Origin: Bacilli bacterium
Lineage (GTDB): Bacteria; Bacillota_I; Bacilli_A; RF39; UBA660
Assembly: GCA_028693275.1 (NCBI GenBank)
Contig: JAQUVS010000002.1
Location: 1 to 52,990 of the forward strand
DNA: 52,990 nt
Reading direction: 5' to 3'
In this document: positions 9,587 to 18,954 of the stretch, in pieces
Numbering within the stretch: position 1 is the stretch's first letter
Layout: every line of letters starts with the position of its first letter
The notes under the pieces: model-generated
What the model was told of the DNA's origin: nothing
Databases searched by the model: none
Seen by the model: only the letters and a program-made list of their open reading frames with translations
Translations under genes and position numbers: made by a program

Positions 9587-9785
9587 TAGAAGATAAGTAA
9601 TATAAACAAGTATTTTAAGAGAGTTAATGGATGGTGAAAATTAACAATACCTTTATATGAAAGCTACTTCTTAAGTGATTAATAATAATCCGGGTAAAAC
9701 CGTTATCTAAATTAAGATCTAAATTAGGATGGTACCGCATAAATATATGCTCCTAGTATAGGTCTTTTAGTTTACTAAAAATATA
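9587..9785 (+). promoter_or_regulatory. T-box leader controlling alaS
   Basis: This stretch between the transporter and alaS has T-box riboswitch features. An AGAGAG-like stem I element lies near 9618. A specifier loop GAAAGCTACTT gives the Ala codon GCT at 9663-9665. The T-box core AGGATGGTACCGC lies at 9726-9738. The GCATA-AATA-TATGC hairpin follows. Uncharged tRNA-Ala is expected to pair with the specifier and with the antiterminator bulge to raise alaS expression. I do not see a GC-rich terminator with a T run after the T-box, so whether control is transcriptional or translational is unclear. Confidence 0.9.
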
Positions 9786-9801
9786 GAAAAGAGGAACAAA
9801 T

Positions 9802-12483
9802 ATGAAAAAAATGACAAGTACAGAAATAAGAAATATGTGGATTAGTTTTTTTGAATCAAAAGGACATAAATTAATGGAATCAGCTCCTTTAGTACCAATT
9901 GATGATGATAGCTTACTTTGGATAAATGCAGGAGTTACTCCTTTAAAAAAATATTTTGATGGAACTCTAGTACCAGAAAATAAAAGAATTGTAACAATTC
10001 AAAAATGTATTAGAACTAATGACATAGAAAATGTAGGAATGACTAAAAGACATCAAACATTTTTTGAAATGATGGGAAACTTTTCTATAGGTGATTATTT
10101 TAAAAATGAAGCTATTGAATTTTCATTTGAATTATTAACTAGTGATGAATGGTTTGCTATTCCCAAAGAAAAAATATATGTAACAGTATACCCTAGCGAT
10201 ATTGAAGCATATAATAGATGGATTGCTGTTGGATTAGAAGAATCACATATAGTTAAATTAGAAGAAAACTTTTGGGAAATAGGTGAAGGACCATGTGGAC
10301 CAGATAGTGAAATATTCTATGATAGAGGAGAAAAATATGATCCTAACAATGATGCTTTAGAAAAATTTAAAAATGATCAAGATCAAGAAAGATATATAGA
10401 AATTTGGAATAATGTATTTTCACAATTTAATTCTAAAGAAGGAACACCAAGAAGTGAATATAAAGAATTGCCAAGTAAAAATATAGATACAGGTGCAGGA
10501 TTAGAAAGATGGGCATGTGTTTTTCAAGATGTAGATAGTAATTTTGATACAGATTTATTTCAACCTATAATTAAAAAAATAGAAGAAATAAGTGGAGTTT
10601 TATATAACGGTGATTATACATTTAAAATAATAGCAGATCATATTAGAGCAATAACATTTGCGCTATCAGATAATGCAATGTTCGAAAATGTAGGAAGAGG
10701 ATATGTTTTAAGAAGACTTTTAAGAAGAAGTATTAGAATGGGTAAAAAATTGGGTCTTAATGAACCATTTCTATATAAACTAGTAAATGTAGTAGCAGAT
10801 ATAATGAAAGACTCTTATACAAATTTAATTGAACAAGAAGCTAGAATAAAAGTTATAGTTTTAGAAGAAGAAGAATTATTCTATAAAACATTATCATCAG
10901 GAGAAAAAAGACTTGCAGAATTAATGGAAGAAAATAAAAGTACAAAAGTTATTTCTGGAAAGGATGCCTTCAAACTGTATGATACTTATGGATTTCCATT
11001 TGAATTAACATTAGAATATTTAACTGAAAAAAATTATACTACTTCTTTAGAAGAATTTAATACTTATATGGAAGAACAAAAAAGATTAGCTAAACAAAAT
11101 AGAAAACAAGAAACAACAATGAATGCTCAAAGTGAAGTACTATTAAACTTCAAAAAAGAAAGTGAATTTTTATATAATACTTATACAACTACTGGAAAAG
11201 TAATAGGATTATTTAATGATGATAAAATAGTTGAAAGTATTAAAAAAGAAGGATATATAATATTAGATAAAACTTGTTTCTATGGAGAAGCAGGTGGTCA
11301 AGTAGGGGATACTGGAATGATTATAGGAAATAACTTTAAAGCTAGAGTTATTGATACAAAAAAAGCTCCTAATGGACAAAACATTCATAAAATTAAACTA
11401 TTAGATGGAATTATAATAGAAAATGATGAAGTAACTTGTAAAGTTGATGAGTTTAGACGTAGTAGTATTGAAAAAAATCATTCATCAGTGCATTTAGTAC
11501 AATATGCACTTAGAACATTAGTTTCTAATCAAATTCATCAAGCAGGATCAAAGGTAGATGAAAATGATTTAAGATTTGATTTTAACTACACAGGTAAACT
11601 AATTGACGATGAAATTATAAAAGTAGAAAAATTAGTAAATGAATTAATAAACAAAGAATTAATTGTAGATACTAAAATAATGACTATAGATGAAGCTAAA
11701 GAAACAGGAGCAATGGCTCTATTTAGTGAAAAATATGGAAGCAATGTAAGAGTTGTATCTATGGGAGAATCCAAAGAATTATGTGGTGGTACACATGTTT
11801 CAAATACAAAAACAATTAATAAATTTGCTATAGTAAATGTAGAATCAAAAGGAAGTAATGTTTTTCGTTTAACAGCTGTAACAGATAAAGAAATAGAAAC
11901 AACTTTATTAAATGAAATAAAACCTTATAATGATGAAAAAATAAAACTTCTTATGAAAGCAAAAAATATATTACAAAGTGCTAAAAAAGAAAATATTATT
12001 CTTAATTTTGATGTAGAAATAAACAATAATGAACCAACTAGTTATAAAGATATCCTTTTTGAAAAAAATGAGCTAGAATACGTTCAAAATGAGCTTAAAA
12101 CACTTGAAAAAAATTATAATACAGCAAAAGAAAAACAAGCTTTATCAGATTTATCTCAATTTGAAAAGAATATTGAAGAAATAAACGGAACAAAAACTAT
12201 TATTATGAAAACTAATAATATTGAAAGTTCTATTCTAAAAGAAATAGTAGATACACTTCTTAATAAATTAGAAACAGGATTAATATTTATTGCTAATATT
12301 AATAATGATAGTGTTAACTTTATAGCAAGAAGTAATACTAAATTCAATGCAGGAACACTCGTTAAAGAAGCATCAACCAAATCCTTAGGAAATGGGGGAG
12401 GAAGTCCTACATTTGCTCAAGGTGGAGGAAAAACAACAGAATTTATCGATGAAATTCTAACTAATATTAAAAATAATATATAA
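9802..12483 (+). CDS. alaS: Alanyl-tRNA synthetase
   Basis: An 893-residue class II synthetase, full length. The catalytic domain shows KGHKLMESAPLVP, the motif 2 region RHQTFFEMMGNFSIGDYF and GAGLERW. The editing domain has the zinc-type residues HSSVH (His560, His564) and CGGTH (Cys661), though the usual NHTATHLL is changed to NHSSVHLVQ. The C-terminal C-Ala domain ends with GNGGGSPTFAQGGGK. The enzyme charges tRNA-Ala and clears mischarged Ser or Gly. AAGAGGAA precedes ATG 9802. The Ala-specific T-box upstream agrees with this identity. Fourteen bases separate it from holA. Confidence 0.97.
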   Translation: MKKMTSTEIRNMWISFFESKGHKLMESAPLVPIDDDSLLWINAGVTPLKKYFDGTLVPENKRIVTIQKCIRTNDIENVGMTKRHQTFFEMMGNFSIGDYFKNEAIEFSFELLTSDEWFAIPKEKIYVTVYPSDIEAYNRWIAVGLEESHIVKLEENFWEIGEGPCGPDSEIFYDRGEKYDPNNDALEKFKNDQDQERYIEIWNNVFSQFNSKEGTPRSEYKELPSKNIDTGAGLERWACVFQDVDSNFDTDLFQPIIKKIEEISGVLYNGDYTFKIIADHIRAITFALSDNAMFENVGRGYVLRRLLRRSIRMGKKLGLNEPFLYKLVNVVADIMKDSYTNLIEQEARIKVIVLEEEELFYKTLSSGEKRLAELMEENKSTKVISGKDAFKLYDTYGFPFELTLEYLTEKNYTTSLEEFNTYMEEQKRLAKQNRKQETTMNAQSEVLLNFKKESEFLYNTYTTTGKVIGLFNDDKIVESIKKEGYIILDKTCFYGEAGGQVGDTGMIIGNNFKARVIDTKKAPNGQNIHKIKLLDGIIIENDEVTCKVDEFRRSSIEKNHSSVHLVQYALRTLVSNQIHQAGSKVDENDLRFDFNYTGKLIDDEIIKVEKLVNELINKELIVDTKIMTIDEAKETGAMALFSEKYGSNVRVVSMGESKELCGGTHVSNTKTINKFAIVNVESKGSNVFRLTAVTDKEIETTLLNEIKPYNDEKIKLLMKAKNILQSAKKENIILNFDVEINNNEPTSYKDILFEKNELEYVQNELKTLEKNYNTAKEKQALSDLSQFEKNIEEINGTKTIIMKTNNIESSILKEIVDTLLNKLETGLIFIANINNDSVNFIARSNTKFNAGTLVKEASTKSLGNGGGSPTFAQGGGKTTEFIDEILTNIKNNI

Positions 12484-12497
12484 TAGGAGGTACTTAA

Positions 12498-13427
12498 ATG
12501 ATTTACTTAATAATCTCAGAAGATAATTTTTCTATAACTCAAGAATTAAATAATATTATTACTAATAATAAAGATTCAGAGATTATTAAGTATGATCTCC
12601 TAGAAACAAAATTAGATACTGTTATAGAAACATTAGATACATATAATTTTTTTAGCAATAAAAAAATAGTAGTATGTGAAAATCCAACTTTTATTACTAA
12701 TGAACAAAATAAATTAATTACAGATAATGATCTATTAAAATTAGAAAATTATTTAAATAATCCAAGCAAAGAAAATATTCTTATTTTTATAGTAAAGACA
12801 AAATTAGATGAAAGAAAAAAACTTACTAAAAAGATAAAAGAAGTATCTGCAATATTAGATAAACCATTAAATATAAATTCTTACATAAAAAATCATTTAG
12901 AAGATTATAAGATGGATCTAAAAACAATAGATTATTTAATAAGACATTGTAAAGATAATAAAGATAGAATAATTAATGAATTTGAAAAACTAAAATTATT
13001 TAAATATGATAACAAAATAATTGATATTAATGATATAAATAATTATGTAACTAAAACTATGGATGATAATATTTTTGATTTAATAGATTCAATTATAAAA
13101 AAAGATAAGAAAAAAGCTTTACAAATATATGAAGAATTAATTAGTCAAAATGAAGAACCAATAAAAATATTAGTTCTAATAGCTAATAAATTTAGAACAT
13201 TATATCAAATAAAAGTTTTATCAAAAAAAGGTCTTAATAATGATGATATAGCTAAGAAACTATCTCTTCATCCTTATACAGTAAAATTATCAAAAGAAAT
13301 GGCTTTAAATTACTCAGAAACAGAAATATTGAATAATCTTCTTAAACTATCTCAAATAGATTATGATATAAAAGTAGGTAATACATTTAATAATATTTCA
13401 TTAGAACTATTTATAATAGAATTATAA
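12498..13427 (+). CDS. holA: DNA polymerase III delta subunit
   Basis: A 309-residue clamp-loader delta subunit, which opens the beta sliding clamp. The N-terminal Rossmann-like part starts MIYLIISEDNFSITQELNNI; the degenerate P-loop region lacks Walker residues, as usual for delta. The stretch NFFSNKKIVVCENPTF and the C-terminal helical collar (EPIKILVLIANKFRTLYQIKVLSKKG, HPYTVKLS) are characteristic. AGGAGGT lies before ATG 12498. It probably shares the alaS transcript and stops at a bidirectional terminator facing rnhC. Confidence 0.92.
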   Translation: MIYLIISEDNFSITQELNNIITNNKDSEIIKYDLLETKLDTVIETLDTYNFFSNKKIVVCENPTFITNEQNKLITDNDLLKLENYLNNPSKENILIFIVKTKLDERKKLTKKIKEVSAILDKPLNINSYIKNHLEDYKMDLKTIDYLIRHCKDNKDRIINEFEKLKLFKYDNKIIDINDINNYVTKTMDDNIFDLIDSIIKKDKKKALQIYEELISQNEEPIKILVLIANKFRTLYQIKVLSKKGLNNDDIAKKLSLHPYTVKLSKEMALNYSETEILNNLLKLSQIDYDIKVGNTFNNISLELFIIEL

Positions 13428-13430
13428 AAG

Positions 13431-13459
13431 AAAACCGTTATTACATAATAACGGTTTTT
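13431..13459. terminator. Bidirectional terminator between holA and rnhC
   Basis: AAAACCGTTATT and AATAACGGTTTT form a perfect 12-base stem with an ACAT loop. The stem is flanked by A and T runs so it works on both strands. It covers the rnhC stop codon. Confidence 0.9.
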
Positions 13460-14349
13460 AATATTCTATCAGTATTTTTAAAATTAATTTTAGCTACTTC
13501 GTAAAGTTTATCTTTACCATATTTTTCAACAACTTCTTCACCCACTTTATCTACATTACTTCCTGCACCTTTAGGAAGGGGAATATGAAGACTATCAGAC
13601 AGTTTATCAAATTCTTTTAAGAAAATATATCTACTAATAATAGAAGCACAAGCAACAGCTAAATTTTTATCTTCTGCCTTTGTTAAAAAAGTTATCCCTC
13701 TTTGAACAAAGTTCGAATCCTTTAAATAGTCATAATATCTAGACTCTCTAGCAAACTCATCAACAATAATATAATCATAAATAGGTTTTTCTTCATTTAT
13801 TAATTGAAGAAGTGCTTTATTATGTAATATAGCTTTAATTTTATTCATATTATTATCTTTTTCATGATTAATATTATAATCTTTATTATTTAATATTAAA
13901 CTTCTATATTTAACTTTTTTAATAATTAAAGGAGCCATTTTTAATATTTTATCATCATCTATTTTTTTAGAGTCACCAACACCAAGTTCCTTTAAATAAG
14001 TAATATCTTCTTTATTAACATAGGCTGCACTTACAACTATAGGACCAAAATAATCTCCAGTACCAACTTCATCACTTCCAACAGAAGAGCAATCAAAGTA
14101 TTTTTTATCACTTTCTTTTACTTCTTTTTGACTAACATTTTGTCCATCTATTTCTTTCCACATAGTGGCATCAACATCTGCAGTAGTACCTTGAAACATT
14201 ACTTTTCCAGATGTATACATTGTAATTACAGTATCTTCTTCATCTGCTTGAAAAACAACATAAGGAATTTCTTTATCTCTTTTTTTATTTTTATAATAAT
14301 CAATCATTTTATTTTTAGTAGGTTCACTAACTTTTATTACAATATTCAT
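13441..14349 (-). CDS. rnhC: Ribonuclease HIII
   Basis: A 302-residue type 2 RNase H that cuts the RNA strand of RNA-DNA hybrids. The N-terminal domain (1-80) is the TBP-like substrate-binding domain found only in RNase HIII. The catalytic domain opens with SSVGSDEVGTGDYFGP, giving the Asp93-Glu94 pair. GVGDSKKIDD, the Asp of VDEFARESRY and AVACASIISRY complete the active site region. The start has AAAGGAGAT upstream. It is transcribed towards holA and away from the next pseudopilin-like gene. Confidence 0.95.
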   Translation of the reverse strand: MNIVIKVSEPTKNKMIDYYKNKKRDKEIPYVVFQADEEDTVITMYTSGKVMFQGTTADVDATMWKEIDGQNVSQKEVKESDKKYFDCSSVGSDEVGTGDYFGPIVVSAAYVNKEDITYLKELGVGDSKKIDDDKILKMAPLIIKKVKYRSLILNNKDYNINHEKDNNMNKIKAILHNKALLQLINEEKPIYDYIIVDEFARESRYYDYLKDSNFVQRGITFLTKAEDKNLAVACASIISRYIFLKEFDKLSDSLHIPLPKGAGSNVDKVGEEVVEKYGKDKLYEVAKINFKNTDRILKTVIM

Positions 14350-14472
14350 ATTTATCTCCTTTATAAGATATTATGTAAATATTATATCAAATATAATCTT
14401 TTTTACAAGAAAACTTTACTTGACAAAAAATTAGTGTATAATTAACTTATAAAATATATGGAGGCTTATTAT

Positions 14473-16518
14473 ATGAAGAATAAAGGTTTTGTATTATCCG
14501 TTACCCTTTATTTAGTAGTTATTTTAATTAGTTTACTCCTTGCTATGATAACAACAACAAATAAAACAATACTAAATGATCAAAAAAAAATTATAACAAG
14601 TACTAAAGAAAAATTTTTAGATAAAGAAATAAACTATGTTGAAGATCCAACTGCTACTCCTTGGAATTGTTTTGATTTTGATCAAAGTACTGGTACGTTA
14701 GTAAAGTATACATGTACTAATACAAAATTAATTATTCCTGAAAGAATAGAAGGGGTTAAAATATTAAAAATAGGAGACTATTTTAATGCTTACTCTGGCA
14801 ATACTCCAATTATAGAATTAGATTTAAGTAAAACTATCTATTTAAAAAGTATAGGAAATTCTTCATTCTCAGGTAACCAAATTTCTTCTATAGTAATTCC
14901 TTCAAATATAAAAACCATAGAAACATACGCATTTTATAATAATAATATTTCAAATATAACATTACAAGAAGGTCTTGAATATATTGGCAATGGAGCTTTT
15001 GAACAAAATAGTATATCTAATTTGGCAATACCAAGTACAGTTACACATCTAGATGGATTTGATGATAATAATATAACTGCGGTTACTATACCTAATAATG
15101 TAACTTATCTTGGAGGATTTTCTTATAATAACTTAACATCAATAAATATTCCAAATTCAGTTTCAACAATAGGAAGTTGGGCATTTAGTTCTAATTCTAT
15201 TTCTACATTAACAATACCAAGTAGTGTAACGAGTATTGAGCAATATGCTTTTAGTAACAATTCTATTTCTAGTTTAAATATGAATAATACTGTTACGTCA
15301 ATGGGAAAAGCAGTTTTTTCAAGCAATCAATTAACAACAGTATCTATTCCAACATCATTAACTGCAATTCCAGATTCGACATATGAAAACAATTTTATAG
15401 AAACATTAACGATACCTAGTAACATTAAAACTATCGGTTCACTTGCTTTTAATTATAATGATTTAACTACATTAATAATACCAAATACTGTTACATCAAT
15501 TGGAGATGGTTCATTCCAAAACAATAATATAAGTTCTTTAACATTATCAAATACATTAACCATTATTCCAAGTGCAGCATTTAATGGGAATAGTTTGCCA
15601 ACTGTAACATTTCCAAGTGCTATTACAACAATAGGTTATAGATCATTTAGTTCTAATAAGATAACTACCTTAAATATACCTTCTACAGTTAAAATGATAG
15701 ATTCATATGCTTTTCATAACAATTTAATTAACAATTTAACATTGAATGAAGGTTTGCTTACTATAGGATATAATTCATTTCAAAGAAATAATTTAACATC
15801 AATAAATATTCCAAATTCTGTAACTAATCTGGGAGGCGGAGCCTTTACAAATAATAAAGTTCCTATAGCAAACGCAATAATATACGATAAAAAAACGGAT
15901 GGTACTTATGATACAACTATATTAAACTCATATGCAGCAGAATCTAGTCCAACTACAATTCCGTCAACAATCATATATATAGAAAAACAAGCTTTTCTAG
16001 ATGCAGGATATGGTTCCATAATCTTGCCACCTAATCTTTTAAGTTTAGGAGAGCGCTCATTAAGAGGTAATTCATTAACAGAAATCACCTTACCAAATAA
16101 ACTTGAAGGAATAGGAGACTATGCACTTTCTAATAATGAATTAAGTAGCATTACTTTACCGGCAACCACCAAAGTAATAGCATCACATGCATTTGAAAAT
16201 AATAATTTAACAACTGTAGTTATACCAAAAAATGTTACTTTAGTGGACTCCTATTCTTTTGCTGGAAATAATCTTACACAGGTAACATTTGAAACTGGAA
16301 TAAATATAATGTCAGGAATGATTTGGGACCACGCATTTTATAAAACAAATAACCCATCATATGGAATATCAAATATTAACTTAACAAAAATAATATATCC
16401 TACAGCAACATATCAAAAATGGGAAGATGCCATCTTAGGTACTAATACAGGAAATTATACATATCCTCCTGCGACAATTGTTTCACCTTTGGGAAATGTA
16501 ACAATTTCTTCAAATTAA
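14473..16518 (+). CDS. Prepilin-like protein with BspA-type leucine-rich repeats, lacking Glu5
   Basis: A 681-residue surface protein. The N-terminus MKNKGFVLSVTLYLVVILIS has a prepilin leader and Gly-Phe site, but mature position 5 is Val, not Glu. Residues about 70-610 are a long array of BspA/Treponema-type leucine-rich repeats (LRR_5), each about 22-23 residues with the pattern I-P-x-x-[VI]-xx-I-xx-x-A-F-xx-N-x-[IL]. The C-terminal 40 residues depart from the repeats. ATG 14473 was chosen over ATG 14458 because GGAGG lies between them at 14460-14464. LRR_5 arrays mediate adhesion in several host-associated bacteria, and a Glu5-less prepilin suggests a pilus-tip subunit; both points are inference. 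The next gene is a second member of the same N-terminal type. Confidence 0.8.
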   Translation: MKNKGFVLSVTLYLVVILISLLLAMITTTNKTILNDQKKIITSTKEKFLDKEINYVEDPTATPWNCFDFDQSTGTLVKYTCTNTKLIIPERIEGVKILKIGDYFNAYSGNTPIIELDLSKTIYLKSIGNSSFSGNQISSIVIPSNIKTIETYAFYNNNISNITLQEGLEYIGNGAFEQNSISNLAIPSTVTHLDGFDDNNITAVTIPNNVTYLGGFSYNNLTSINIPNSVSTIGSWAFSSNSISTLTIPSSVTSIEQYAFSNNSISSLNMNNTVTSMGKAVFSSNQLTTVSIPTSLTAIPDSTYENNFIETLTIPSNIKTIGSLAFNYNDLTTLIIPNTVTSIGDGSFQNNNISSLTLSNTLTIIPSAAFNGNSLPTVTFPSAITTIGYRSFSSNKITTLNIPSTVKMIDSYAFHNNLINNLTLNEGLLTIGYNSFQRNNLTSINIPNSVTNLGGGAFTNNKVPIANAIIYDKKTDGTYDTTILNSYAAESSPTTIPSTIIYIEKQAFLDAGYGSIILPPNLLSLGERSLRGNSLTEITLPNKLEGIGDYALSNNELSSITLPATTKVIASHAFENNNLTTVVIPKNVTLVDSYSFAGNNLTQVTFETGINIMSGMIWDHAFYKTNNPSYGISNINLTKIIYPTATYQKWEDAILGTNTGNYTYPPATIVSPLGNVTISSN

Positions 16519-16567
16519 TATTTATAAATTACTATTATTAATGTATAATAATAATAGGTGATAATAT

Positions 16568-17899
16568 ATGAAGAATAACAAAGGGTTTGTAATATCAACA
16601 ATCATATATGGATTGGTAATGATAATTTGTATGATTGTTTTAGTTTCTTTTGGAACTATAAAAGAAATACATACTAACCAAGAAAGTATTAATTCAGCTA
16701 CTAAAAACAAAATAATAGATAAAGAATATTTTTATAAAGATACATCAAATGCTAGTACTCCTGTCCTTTATCAAGGAATGATACCTGTAGTTTACGATAC
16801 TTCAGTTAGTAAATGGAAAAAGGCTAATTTAAAAGAAGAATGGTATGACTACAATAAGTATAATTGGGCTAATGCAGTAACAGTCAAAACTGCTGGTACT
16901 CAAACTAGATCTTATTATCAAAATGCCGTAGCAGGTACTATAATACCGATAGAAGATATAAATACAATGTGGGTTTGGATACCAAGATATGAATATAAAT
17001 TTACGACTACAACATTAAGTGAAATATTGATTAATTTTACATCAAATACAACACCTACATCTGGATATACAATTCATCCAGCATTCACATTTAATAATAA
17101 AAATTTACAAGGATTATGGTTTTCCAAATTTGAAGTTTCAGGGACTATATCTGATTTAAAAATAATTCCCAATGTAACGTCATTATCAAGTACAAGTGTA
17201 AGTAATTTATTTACCGCTTCAAGAAATATGGAATCTACTTATAGTAGTAATTATGGTTTTAATGGATTAGAAATAGATACCCATATGATGAAAAATATAG
17301 AATGGGGAGTAGTAGCTTATTTATCAAACAGTAAATATGGTAAATATGGTAATCCAGTTTATACGGGAGCAAATAAAGAAATTTACCTAAATAATTATTA
17401 TAATTCAAGTACTTGGGCAACAATAACAGGGTGTTCTTCTGGAGTTCCATCAACAACAGGAAATACAACATCTTGTTCATATACTTATGAAAAAGAAAAT
17501 ACAGGAACAGGAGCATCATCAACAGGAACAATCTATGGAGTATATGATTTAAACGGAGGTAAATGGGAATTTACAATGGGAAATATGCTAAATAGTGGAG
17601 GAGCTTTTTATTCTTCTTCAGCAGGCTTTTCAGCAGCTCCTGACATAAAATATTATGATTCTTATGCATATAGTACTTTATATTCTGACTATGCAACAAG
17701 AGGTAAGATAGGAGATGCAACAAAAGAAACAGTAAATTGGTATTCAGATGAACCCACCATGCCAGAAAATGCTAATGCCTGGTTCAGTAGAGGTGGTAAT
17801 GCCTCTTTTGGTACGAAAGCTGGAACATTTACTTTTTCAAGACATACTGGTGGTGTTGTAACAGATACAACAACAAGAATAGTAATAACAAAAGAATAG
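16568..17899 (+). CDS. Prepilin-like protein with SUMF/FGE-like C-terminal domain, lacking Glu5
   Basis: A 443-residue protein beginning MKNNKGFVISTIIYGLVMII. It has the Gly-Phe prepilin site but Thr at mature position 5, like its upstream neighbour. The ectodomain shows WVWIPRYEYKF, GLWFSKFEVSG, GVYDLNGGKWEFTMG and, near the C-terminus, WFSRGGNASFGTKAGTFTFS. These are spaced like the formylglycine-generating enzyme/C-type-lectin-related fold used by many retroelement-diversified proteins. The catalytic Cys residues of true FGE are not apparent, so a binding role is more likely than catalysis. AATAGGTGAT precedes ATG 16568. It starts 49 bases after the LRR gene and ends ten bases before cvpA. 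Confidence 0.75.
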   Translation: MKNNKGFVISTIIYGLVMIICMIVLVSFGTIKEIHTNQESINSATKNKIIDKEYFYKDTSNASTPVLYQGMIPVVYDTSVSKWKKANLKEEWYDYNKYNWANAVTVKTAGTQTRSYYQNAVAGTIIPIEDINTMWVWIPRYEYKFTTTTLSEILINFTSNTTPTSGYTIHPAFTFNNKNLQGLWFSKFEVSGTISDLKIIPNVTSLSSTSVSNLFTASRNMESTYSSNYGFNGLEIDTHMMKNIEWGVVAYLSNSKYGKYGNPVYTGANKEIYLNNYYNSSTWATITGCSSGVPSTTGNTTSCSYTYEKENTGTGASSTGTIYGVYDLNGGKWEFTMGNMLNSGGAFYSSSAGFSAAPDIKYYDSYAYSTLYSDYATRGKIGDATKETVNWYSDEPTMPENANAWFSRGGNASFGTKAGTFTFSRHTGGVVTDTTTRIVITKE

Positions 17900-17909
17900 G
17901 AGAATATAT

Positions 17910-18629
17910 ATGAATATAACAAATATAGTAGACGTAATAATAATTTTATTTATCCTTTTATTTGGAGTAGTTGGCTTCAAAAGGGGATTTATTAAACAAT
18001 CAGTATCATCTATCGGATTAATAATAATATTAATTTTAGCGTTTAAATTTAAAGATCCTTTAGGAAACTTCCTAACTCTTAATCTTCCTTTTATTCCTTT
18101 CCATGGAATGATAAAAGGAGTAACTGCTTTAAATATAATTTTATATCAATTAATAGCTTTTATAATAATATTTACAATATTACAAATTGCTTTAATGATT
18201 ATTATTAAATTAAGTGGAATAGTAGAAACATTCTTGAAAATGACTATTATTTTAGGAATACCATCTAAAATATTAGGTGGAGTATTGGGATTAGTAGAAG
18301 GATTTATAATAGTGTTTATTGCTTTATTTATATTAAAACAACCAACTTTTAATATAAAAGAAATAGGAAAATCAGAACTTACACCAAAGATATTAAACTC
18401 TACACCATTATTATCTTCATTTTCATCAAATACAAATAAAGCAATAACAGATATAATTTCATTAAGTAATAAGTATAAAGATGAAGAAAACAAAAATAAT
18501 TTTAATAAAGAAGCAATTGATATTATGTTAAAATATAAAATTGTTAAAGTAGATTTAATTGAAAAATTAGATAAAAGTGATAAAATAAATATAAGTAATT
18601 TAGATAAATTATTGGACAAATACAGATAA
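17910..18629 (+). CDS. CvpA family membrane protein
   Basis: A 239-residue CvpA-family protein (PF02674). The N-terminus NIVDVIIILFILLFGVVGFKRGFIKQSVSSIG is the family signature, with four hydrophobic segments within the first 150 residues. The last 80 residues are hydrophilic and helical. Homologues are required for colicin V production in E. coli and for envelope stress tolerance elsewhere; the activity is unknown. AGGAGAATAT precedes ATG 17910. Eleven bases separate it from trxA, so the two likely share a transcript. Confidence 0.85.
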   Translation: MNITNIVDVIIILFILLFGVVGFKRGFIKQSVSSIGLIIILILAFKFKDPLGNFLTLNLPFIPFHGMIKGVTALNIILYQLIAFIIIFTILQIALMIIIKLSGIVETFLKMTIILGIPSKILGGVLGLVEGFIIVFIALFILKQPTFNIKEIGKSELTPKILNSTPLLSSFSSNTNKAITDIISLSNKYKDEENKNNFNKEAIDIMLKYKIVKVDLIEKLDKSDKINISNLDKLLDKYR

Positions 18630-18640
18630 GGAGAACAAAC

Positions 18641-18934
18641 ATGAAAGAATTAACAAATGAAAATTTTAATGAAGAAATAAAAAAAGATATTATATTAGTA
18701 GATTTTTTTGCTAATTGGTGTGGTCCTTGTAAAATGATGCATCCAATATTAGAGCAATTTAACAATGATACAAAAATCGAAGTTTTAAAAGTAGATGTAG
18801 ATAAGTTCGAAGAATTAGCAAGAGAATATGGAGTAATGTCTATTCCAACACTTATATTATTTGAAAAGGGTAATATAAAAATTAAAAAGACTGGTTTTCA
18901 AACTTTAGATGAACTAAATAATTGGACAAAATAA
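18641..18934 (+). CDS. trxA: Thioredoxin
   Basis: A 97-residue thioredoxin fold with the active site WCGPC at residues 26-30, the buried Asp in LVDFFANWC and the cis-proline loop SIPTLILF. It reduces protein disulfides in the cytoplasm. There is no signal peptide or lipobox. TAAGGAGAAC precedes the start. It is slightly shorter than E. coli thioredoxin but complete. It ends at a bidirectional terminator. Confidence 0.95.
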   Translation: MKELTNENFNEEIKKDIILVDFFANWCGPCKMMHPILEQFNNDTKIEVLKVDVDKFEELAREYGVMSIPTLILFEKGNIKIKKTGFQTLDELNNWTK

Positions 18935-18954
18935 AAGACCTTAAAGGTCTTTTT
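18933..18954. terminator. Bidirectional terminator between trxA and yigZ
   Basis: AAAAGACC and GGTCTTTT form an eight-base stem around TTAAA, with A and T tracts on either side. Confidence 0.8.

Noticed and set aside
14415-14442. Promoter before the LRR pseudopilin built on TTGACA at 14420
   Set aside because: TTGACA is only 11 bases from TATAAT at 14437. TTTACT gives a 16-base spacer but overlaps it, so the boxes cannot be assigned safely.
14128-14445. Plus-strand frame over the rnhC start and the intergenic gap
   Set aside because: It is antisense to the confident rnhC gene, and its composition is unlike a real protein.
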